Shown in pieces: positions 5,999 through 9,336 of a stretch of 9,336 bases of DNA; position 1 is the stretch's first letter, and the number at the start of each line of letters is the position of its first letter. Origin of the DNA: Deltaproteobacteria bacterium UBA5756. Lineage in GTDB: Bacteria > Desulfobacterota > Syntrophorhabdia > Syntrophorhabdales > Syntrophorhabdaceae. The position numbers and the translations under genes are program-made. The stretch covers positions 1-9,336 of the forward strand of contig DIFE01000023.1 of the NCBI GenBank assembly GCA_002418985.1, written 5' to 3'. The notes beneath the pieces were generated by a model. That model did no database searches, was not told the DNA's origin, and saw only the letters and a list, made by a program, of their open reading frames with translations.

Positions 5999-6466
5999 TT
6001 ATTTTTGCCCCCTCCCCGTTTCTTTCTGCTCGGTAGGAGGGTCTAGAGATCCCAGCGCCTTCTCCAGGGAGGCTATGCGCTCATTGGCGCGAATTTGCTC
6101 CTGTTCCAATTTTGAAACCTTTCGTTTGGCACGTGTCGAAGAATAAAAAGCTAAAATATTCGATTTCAACGCCTCAATGGATTCTCTGTCCTCAGACTCA
6201 AAGATTTCAACAATCAGATCGATGTGCTCCTTGAAACCCGCAGGATAAGGCTCGATGTTCGCTGGTTTTTCGGCCGCCAGCGTGGCCATTGATTCACCCA
6301 AAGCTTTTGCAATGTCTCTGATGACACGAAACGACACGTCGGGGCGCTTGTTGTTTATGATTTCGTTTAAATAATGGGGGCTGATCCCCGCTTTTTCCGC
6401 AAGGGCTTCTTGCGTAATTTTATGCTTTTTATAAAGCGTTCTTATAATTTTTCCCAATGTTTCCAT
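5999..6466 (-). CDS. XRE-family phage repressor without visible peptidase domain (155 aa)
   Basis: The N-terminus is a clear XRE/Cro-CI helix-turn-helix: GKIIRTLYKKHKITQEALAE, then KAGISPHYLNEIINNKR (residues 5-41). A helical middle and a charged, coiled-coil-like segment (115-138) follow, probably for dimerisation. The tail is polar (PTEQKETGRGQK). At 155 residues there is no S24/LexA-like serine peptidase domain, so RecA-stimulated self-cleavage is not expected. The ATG at 6464-6466 has GAGGA six bases upstream. Five TACAC-N4-GTGTA dyads flank its operon and overlap three promoters, making this the obvious candidate to bind them. It lies in the cI position: divergent from a small cro-position gene and upstream of two rex-position genes. 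Confidence 0.88.
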   Translation of the reverse strand: METLGKIIRTLYKKHKITQEALAEKAGISPHYLNEIINNKRPDVSFRVIRDIAKALGESMATLAAEKPANIEPYPAGFKEHIDLIVEIFESEDRESIEALKSNILAFYSSTRAKRKVSKLEQEQIRANERIASLEKALGSLDPPTEQKETGRGQK

Positions 6467-6478
6467 ACGTTGTCCTCA

Positions 6479-6506
6479 ATCATACACTATCGTGTAACGG
6501 TGTAAA
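6479..6506 (-). promoter_or_regulatory. Repressor promoter (PRM-like)
   Basis: On the minus strand TTTACA (6506-6501), a 16-base spacer and TATGAT (6484-6479). The predicted start near 6472 leaves only about 5-7 bases before the repressor ATG and would exclude most of the GAGGA. Operator 3 covers the spacer and the edge of the -10. Operator 4 abuts the -35. Confidence 0.65.
6483..6496. promoter_or_regulatory. Operator 3 (OR, overlapping the repressor promoter)
   Basis: A perfect dyad, TACAC-TATC-GTGTA, identical to operators 1 and 2 read on the other strand. It overlaps the -10 of the repressor promoter, the position expected for negative autoregulation (like lambda OR3). Confidence 0.72.
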
Positions 6507-6520
6507 TGCACTGTAGTGTA
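6507..6520. promoter_or_regulatory. Operator 4 (OR, middle site, one mismatch)
   Basis: TGCAC-TGTA-GTGTA has one base off the consensus half-site. It lies immediately upstream of the repressor -35, centred about -41.5 from that start and about -50.5 from the rightward start. This is the place from which a repressor could both activate its own gene and help shut the rightward promoter. Confidence 0.62.
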
Positions 6521-6528
6521 ATTTTCTA

Positions 6529-6557
6529 TTGACACAACTTACACGGTCGTGTAGATT
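6529..6557 (+). promoter_or_regulatory. Rightward early promoter (PR-like)
   Basis: TTGACA (6529-6534), 17-base spacer, TAGATT (6552-6557). The predicted start falls at 6564-6565, on the A of the first gene's ATG, so the transcript would be leaderless. Operator 5 covers the downstream spacer and the start of the -10. Confidence 0.7.
6540..6553. promoter_or_regulatory. Operator 5 (OR, overlapping the rightward promoter)
   Basis: TACAC-GGTC-GTGTA has perfect half-sites with a different 4-base centre. It is centred about -17.5 from the rightward start, the same geometry as operator 1 at the leftward promoter, and is expected to block the replication operon. Confidence 0.7.
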
Positions 6558-6564
6558 TGAGATT

Positions 6565-6783
6565 ATGAAGACAAAAGACAAAGCAACAAAAAAACCGGGA
6601 TCACCGATCTTCATCTCATACCTGAAAAGGGGGTTGAGATACACAACAGATAAGGACTTGGCCATTCGCGTTGCCCTGGAAGTAGACAAAGGGAAAAAAC
6701 CTATCGATTTTATAAGTCCCAAACTTCGCGAAGCATATCTAAAAGCATGGCCGGAACTGGGGCTAGTGGCAGGAGTCAGGTAG
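6565..6783 (+). CDS. Cro-position small basic protein (72 aa)
   Basis: First gene of the rightward operon, divergent from the repressor. The N-terminus is Lys-rich (MKTKDKATKKPGSP). The middle reads TTDKDLAIRVALEVDKGKKP, followed by IDFISPKLREAYLKAWPEL. These are two helix-like stretches that could form a small helix-turn-helix, though I cannot assign a family. A Cro or other early-switch role is inferred from position. The ATG at 6565 lies at the predicted transcription start and has no ribosome-binding site, so leaderless translation is likely. An upstream in-frame TTG at 6529 is inside the -35 box and is rejected as start. A second clear start further in is not visible. Confidence 0.7.
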   Translation: MKTKDKATKKPGSPIFISYLKRGLRYTTDKDLAIRVALEVDKGKKPIDFISPKLREAYLKAWPELGLVAGVR

Positions 6784-6809
6784 GTCATAATTTTTTTTAC
6801 AAAATTTCG

Positions 6810-6848
6810 CACCTGAAACTGTATGAAACTCTGGTTCAGGTGGTTTCA
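6810..6848 (+). repeat. Inverted and direct repeats upstream of the CII-like gene
   Basis: CACCTGAA (6810-6817) pairs perfectly with TTCAGGTG (6835-6842). Within and beside it TGAAAC occurs directly repeated at 6814 and 6824 and inverted at 6843-6848. The cluster ends just before the AAGGAAGGGG of the next gene. It could be an RNA hairpin affecting translation or a binding site for a regulator other than the repressor, whose TACAC dyad it does not resemble. Confidence 0.4.
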
Positions 6849-6861
6849 AGGAAGGGGAACC

Positions 6862-7245
6862 ATGGCAGAGAAACAGCAGGAGAATCAAGGGTATTTATTC
6901 TACGATGACCAGTACGACGCTTTAAACCGCTGTATCATATCATCCGGCAAGCCACAGAAAGAAATAGCCTGTATTGTCTATCCGGGTATGCCGGTAGAAA
7001 ATGCTAAATCCAGATTCAGCCGGGCGCTGTCCCCCGAGAACCACGACTGCAAACTGAGTATAGACGGTCTTATCGCCGTTCTGGACAACACGGAGCCGGA
7101 ACACTTCGTTCATTTTCTGTGTGATCGGTACGGGTATATGAGGCCGCCCAGGAAACGCGATCTTACCGACGCGGAACAACTTCAAATGCTGAGGGACCGC
7201 ATTAAATCCCGTGGTCTTGATGTGCTTTTTAAGGATGTCCTGTGA
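6862..7245 (+). CDS. CII-like phage regulatory protein (127 aa)
   Basis: After a polar start, residues 18-90 read as a compact helical DNA-binding-type domain: YDALNRCIISSGKPQKEIA, IVYPGMPVENAKSRFSRALS, then PEN, a KLSIDGLIAVL stretch and EHFVHFLCDRYGY. This arrangement recalls P2-type CII regulators (Phage_CP76-like): a helix-turn-helix, an 'alsPEn.....kls.d.L' stretch and a short C-terminal helix. The resemblance is by eye only. The ATG at 6862 is chosen for its strong AAGGAAGGGG; an earlier in-frame ATG at 6823 has none. Second in the rightward operon, it occupies the place of cII between the cro-position gene and the replication genes, so control of early transcription or of the lysogeny decision is likely but inferred. 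Confidence 0.6.
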   Translation: MAEKQQENQGYLFYDDQYDALNRCIISSGKPQKEIACIVYPGMPVENAKSRFSRALSPENHDCKLSIDGLIAVLDNTEPEHFVHFLCDRYGYMRPPRKRDLTDAEQLQMLRDRIKSRGLDVLFKDVL

Positions 7246-7299
7246 CCAAAAAAAATTTGGCTCAATCCGCCTGAGGTCGTTTTTAGTGACAGAGAAAAT

Positions 7300-7479
7300 A
7301 TGACAGATCACGTCAAGATTAATCAGCAAAAGCAGACTTGTTTTCTGATCCTGGAAGATCATCTGCCGAAGTGCGCCCCGTGCGTCCACTGCTGGGAAGA
7401 CTGGAACGTGCCGGCGCACTGCAACAAGGGACAGGATCCCGGGAAGTGCCCGGGACCAAAAGGGATGAATGAACACTGA
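7300..7479 (+). CDS. Cys-rich mini-protein (59 aa)
   Basis: A short ORF with an evenly spaced triple-Cys knuckle, KCAPCVHCW (Cys25, Cys28, Cys31), plus Cys14, Cys41 and Cys50, His30 and His40. It ends PGKCPGPKGMNEH. A metal-binding or redox mini-domain is likely; I do not recognise the family. The ATG at 7300 has only a weak purine stretch upstream (AGAGAAAA). Its end overlaps the replication initiator start by 11 bases, which suggests translational coupling. It is in the same frame as the gene before it, with no stop between 7246 and 7300, but the intervening TGA is clear and the A-rich spacer does not look like a slip site. Confidence 0.55.
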   Translation: MTDHVKINQQKQTCFLILEDHLPKCAPCVHCWEDWNVPAHCNKGQDPGKCPGPKGMNEH

Positions 7480-8245
7480 TATCCGCATCGAATTGTCATT
7501 CAAGGGCCACCGCAAGCGGAAGAAACTGAAGCTTCTCCTGGGGCCCGGATCCACCGATTTCCTCATTGACCTATGGCTAAACACCGCCGTCAATCATCCG
7601 AAGGGCATCCTCACCGGCATGAACGAGATCGACATTGCCCTGGAGGCCGGCTGGGAAGAGGACCCGGGTAAATTTGTTGACGCCCTGCTTGAGTGCAGAT
7701 TACTTGACCGGCTCGACGACGGAACCTACCAGCTCCATGATTGGGAAGACCATCAACCGTGGGTAGTCCATGCGGAAGAAAGGTCAAAGCAGGCGGCCGA
7801 AGCGGCACGAATCATGTGGGATAAGAAGCGCGGGAAAAGCAAGCCCAAAGCGGGTAGTAAGCGCGGCGCATGCGGTGAGCATGCCGGACGCAATGCCCCT
7901 TCTCCTTCTCCTTCTCCTTCTCCTTCTCCTTCTCCTATTCCATATAAACTAAGTAAATATCTCTTCGACTGCATTCTCGATCAAAACCCAAACAGCAAAT
8001 TACATGCATGCGAGAACGGCGACCGCGAGAAAACCATCCTCCACTGGTACGAGGACATCGAAAAACTCATACGCATCGACAAACAGGACCCGGAGATCGT
8101 TGAGAAGGTCATAAAGTTCGCCACGCATGACAAGTTCTGGAAGGGCAACATTCTGTCGGGGGCAAAACTGCGCGAGAAATGGGACACGCTGGTAGTGAAG
8201 GCAGACGGGAATACAGACAACGATAAATCCGGCTACCTGGATTAA
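7469..8245 (+). CDS. Phage replication initiator (O-like/DnaD-like), 258 aa
   Basis: Residues 1-118 look like a winged-helix domain found in prophage replication proteins. They include FLIDLWLNTAVNHPKGILTG, FVDALLECRLL, DGTYQLHDWEDHQPW and a helical ERSKQAAEAARIMW. A basic linker and the low-complexity run PSPSPSPSPSPSP (144-156) follow. The C-terminal domain (160-245) carries WYEDIEKLIRIDKQD and KFWKGNILSGAKLREKW, a pattern I associate with phage replication or replisome-organiser proteins. The role would be binding the phage origin and recruiting the helicase. ATG 7469 has AAAGGG close upstream. Such initiators often bind repeats within their own gene; apart from the codon-phase hexamer repeat I see no clear iterons. 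Confidence 0.72.
   Translation: MNTDIRIELSFKGHRKRKKLKLLLGPGSTDFLIDLWLNTAVNHPKGILTGMNEIDIALEAGWEEDPGKFVDALLECRLLDRLDDGTYQLHDWEDHQPWVVHAEERSKQAAEAARIMWDKKRGKSKPKAGSKRGACGEHAGRNAPSPSPSPSPSPSPIPYKLSKYLFDCILDQNPNSKLHACENGDREKTILHWYEDIEKLIRIDKQDPEIVEKVIKFATHDKFWKGNILSGAKLREKWDTLVVKADGNTDNDKSGYLD
7898..7936 (+). repeat. CCTTCT hexanucleotide repeat (6 units plus half)
   Basis: Six perfect CCTTCT units at 7898-7933 and a trailing CCT. They encode Pro-Ser repeats in the linker of the replication initiator. As the unit is six bases, slippage would change linker length without shifting the frame. The strand is pure pyrimidine and could also form unusual structure. Confidence 0.9.
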
Positions 8246-8254
8246 GGGGGTATC

Positions 8255-8953
8255 ATGGTCAACGAGAAATTATGGATCAACAAGATTCAGGAATTTTGCG
8301 AACTGGCAAACACGAGCACGAAGAGCAACGGCCCAACGGCGGCCGCTATATACCGGAAGATCGAGTTTAACTTCACCGATGACGACATGATCCGGGCGGT
8401 AGATGACATGCTCGACGCAGAGGTGACCAAACTTACCTACCCTGGCATTTTGCGCTATCTCAAAAAGCACAAGGATCTCAGGATTAATTCCGAGCTGCAG
8501 CGGCAGAAGCTGAAAGAGAAGGGCGAAACCGAAGTGGCATTGACACGCCAGGAGATCCGCGAGCTCGTCAACGCCGTTCTGGAAAAGAAGGGGAATTTAA
8601 GCGGAGACGACTATCTCCGGGCGAATAGCACGATCTGGACTAAGGACGGCCGGCGCCTCGACGTGTGGATAGATCCTAAAGATCCCAACATGGAGGTAGG
8701 AAAGGCTCTCACTCTCACCTATGACCAATGCGGCGAGAACCTTGTCCGCCGACTGTCGATTAAACTCAGCATGGTCAATCACAAGATCCTGAGCCCGAGG
8801 GTTGACGGACCACCCGCCGGCAAGCAGCAGGGCGGGCTTACTCTCGTTCCTCCTCCCGACGACGCAGACGACTTCATTCCCGAACTGGAGGTACCAGACA
8901 ATGCTTTTCAAGGCACTTTTAACATGGATCAACAGCCAGGCGGTAACGCTTGA
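8255..8953 (+). CDS. Possible helicase loader, P-like position (232 aa)
   Basis: I do not recognise this protein with certainty. Residues 5-75 are helical and read WINKIQEFCELANT, AAAIYRKIEFNFTDDDMIRA and TKLTYPGILRYLKKH. That pattern is reminiscent of the N-terminal domain of phage helicase loaders of the G39P type. A charged region (76-115), a predicted beta-rich part (125-175) and a Pro/Asp-rich tail (185-232) follow. There is no Walker motif, so it is not a DnaC-type ATPase. The ATG at 8255 has AAGGGGG. It directly follows the replication initiator with a 9-base gap, the place of lambda P, which supports a loader or replisome role by context. Confidence 0.5.
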   Translation: MVNEKLWINKIQEFCELANTSTKSNGPTAAAIYRKIEFNFTDDDMIRAVDDMLDAEVTKLTYPGILRYLKKHKDLRINSELQRQKLKEKGETEVALTRQEIRELVNAVLEKKGNLSGDDYLRANSTIWTKDGRRLDVWIDPKDPNMEVGKALTLTYDQCGENLVRRLSIKLSMVNHKILSPRVDGPPAGKQQGGLTLVPPPDDADDFIPELEVPDNAFQGTFNMDQQPGGNA

Positions 8954-9119
8954 CGAGATCACTACGAAACAATGGAAGTACGCCCGGGCGATCAAAGTGG
9001 AGATCGATCTGATGGAACAAGCTCACGCGGCCGACGATGTCCCCGGGCAAAAGCACCACATGACCCGGGCGCAGGGGTACTTTAAGAAGGCTCAGAGTTT
9101 GATAATGGAGGGGAAATAG
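8901..9119 (+). CDS. Small basic helical protein (72 aa)
   Basis: I do not recognise this protein. It starts MLFKALLTWINSQAVTLDEI, continues with Lys-, Trp- and Tyr-containing helix (TTKQWKYARAIKVEIDLMEQ) and ends AQGYFKKAQSLIMEGK. It looks all-helical and His/Lys-rich in the middle. ATG 8901 has TGGAGGT (8886-8892) at good spacing but overlaps the end of the preceding gene by 53 bases in another frame, longer than usual. I see no better later start. A frame open further upstream to 8802 is a shadow of the preceding gene. Confidence 0.55.
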   Translation: MLFKALLTWINSQAVTLDEITTKQWKYARAIKVEIDLMEQAHAADDVPGQKHHMTRAQGYFKKAQSLIMEGK

Positions 9120-9120
9120 C

Positions 9121-9336
9121 ATGAGCAGTCTAGCAGCGCTGAGTATTCTGAACAGATATCGTGAGAAAAAAAGGCAGCAGCAAGCACCCCGCCTTCTCGC
9201 CGAGCTCGAGGAGAAGATCACCGCCATGCATCCAGGCGAGGTGATCGGCCACCGGATCCCGGACATGATCGACTGGACCGGGAAGGGAGATCTGACCATC
9301 ATTGTCTATTGCGGCCGGATGGATCCCAAGAAGCTC
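9121..9336 (+). CDS. Unknown protein, cut by the right edge (72 codons seen)
   Basis: This is the N-terminal part of a gene. A hydrophobic-to-basic start (MSSLAALSILNRYREKKRQQ) is followed by a charged helix (RLLAELEEKITAMHPGEVIG) and then HRIPDMIDWTGKGDLTIIVY. I do not recognise the family. The ATG at 9121 follows the previous stop by one base and has GGAGGGG at good spacing, so it continues the rightward operon. A replication or recombination accessory role is possible from context only. Confidence 0.6.
   Translation, partial: MSSLAALSILNRYREKKRQQQAPRLLAELEEKITAMHPGEVIGHRIPDMIDWTGKGDLTIIVYCGRMDPKKL

Noticed and set aside
6784..6798. T8 run after the cro-position gene as a terminator
   Set aside because: No convincing stem precedes the T-run, and the operon appears to continue.
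6823..6861. Earlier ATG (6823) for the CII-like gene
   Set aside because: It has no ribosome-binding site and lies within the repeat cluster. ATG 6862 has AAGGAAGGGG.
7246..7260. CCAAA-A5-TTTGG palindrome after the CII-like gene as terminator or frameshift site
   Set aside because: The stem is only 5 bp with no T-run after it, and the preceding TGA leaves nothing for a slip to rescue.
6940..7593. 217-codon minus-strand ORF
   Set aside because: It is antisense to three plus-strand genes, including the well-supported CII-like gene, with no ribosome-binding site.
7898..7936. Phase variation by the CCTTCT repeat
   Set aside because: The six-base unit keeps the reading frame, so on/off switching by slippage is not possible. 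Only linker length can change.
8597..8995. 132-codon minus-strand ORF
   Set aside because: It is antisense to the P-position gene and the next gene; no start signal.

Overview
This window reads as the early and immunity region of a temperate phage or prophage. By eye the G+C content is moderate. The style of the proteins suggests a Gram-negative host, perhaps a Desulfobacterota/deltaproteobacterial one, but that is a weak inference because nothing here is host-specific. There is no rRNA, tRNA, CRISPR array, insertion sequence, integrase or attachment site.

Layout. Positions 1-4741 form a tightly packed minus-strand operon. In transcription order it encodes a small unknown protein, a one-helix membrane peptide, a 55-residue protein, a zinc ribbon, a Cys-rich protein, a Rad50/SbcC-like ATPase, an SF2 helicase, a 55-residue protein and a RecT annealing protein cut by the left edge. 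Stop and start codons overlap at most junctions. Positions 4829-6466 are also minus strand: an XRE-type repressor, a membrane-anchored 282-residue protein with a possible SH3-like domain, and a 77-residue protein, followed by two terminator-like hairpins. Positions 6565-9336 are plus strand: a small Cro-position protein, a CII-like regulator, a Cys-rich mini-protein, a replication initiator with a Pro-Ser linker, a possible helicase loader and two small proteins, the last cut by the right edge.

How it works together (inference from sequence geometry). Five copies of a 14-bp dyad, TACAC-N4-GTGTA, lie at the two ends of the repressor operon: two at 4752-4799 and three at 6483-6553. They overlap three well-formed sigma70-type promoters. 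These are a leftward promoter for the recombination operon, a rightward promoter for the replication operon, and a leftward promoter for the repressor. The arrangement matches the lambda immunity region almost element for element (PL/OL, rex-position genes, cI, PRM/OR, cro, cII, O, P), although the repressor has no visible LexA/CI-type peptidase domain. The middle dyad sits at about -41.5 from the repressor promoter, the position from which lambda CI activates PRM. At all three promoters the predicted transcript starts at or within a few bases of an ATG.

The most unusual local feature is at 4457-4741. There a minus-strand ORF with a good promoter and ribosome-binding site lies codon-for-codon opposite a plus-strand ORF (4463-4660) that looks like a genuine phage zinc-ribbon protein.
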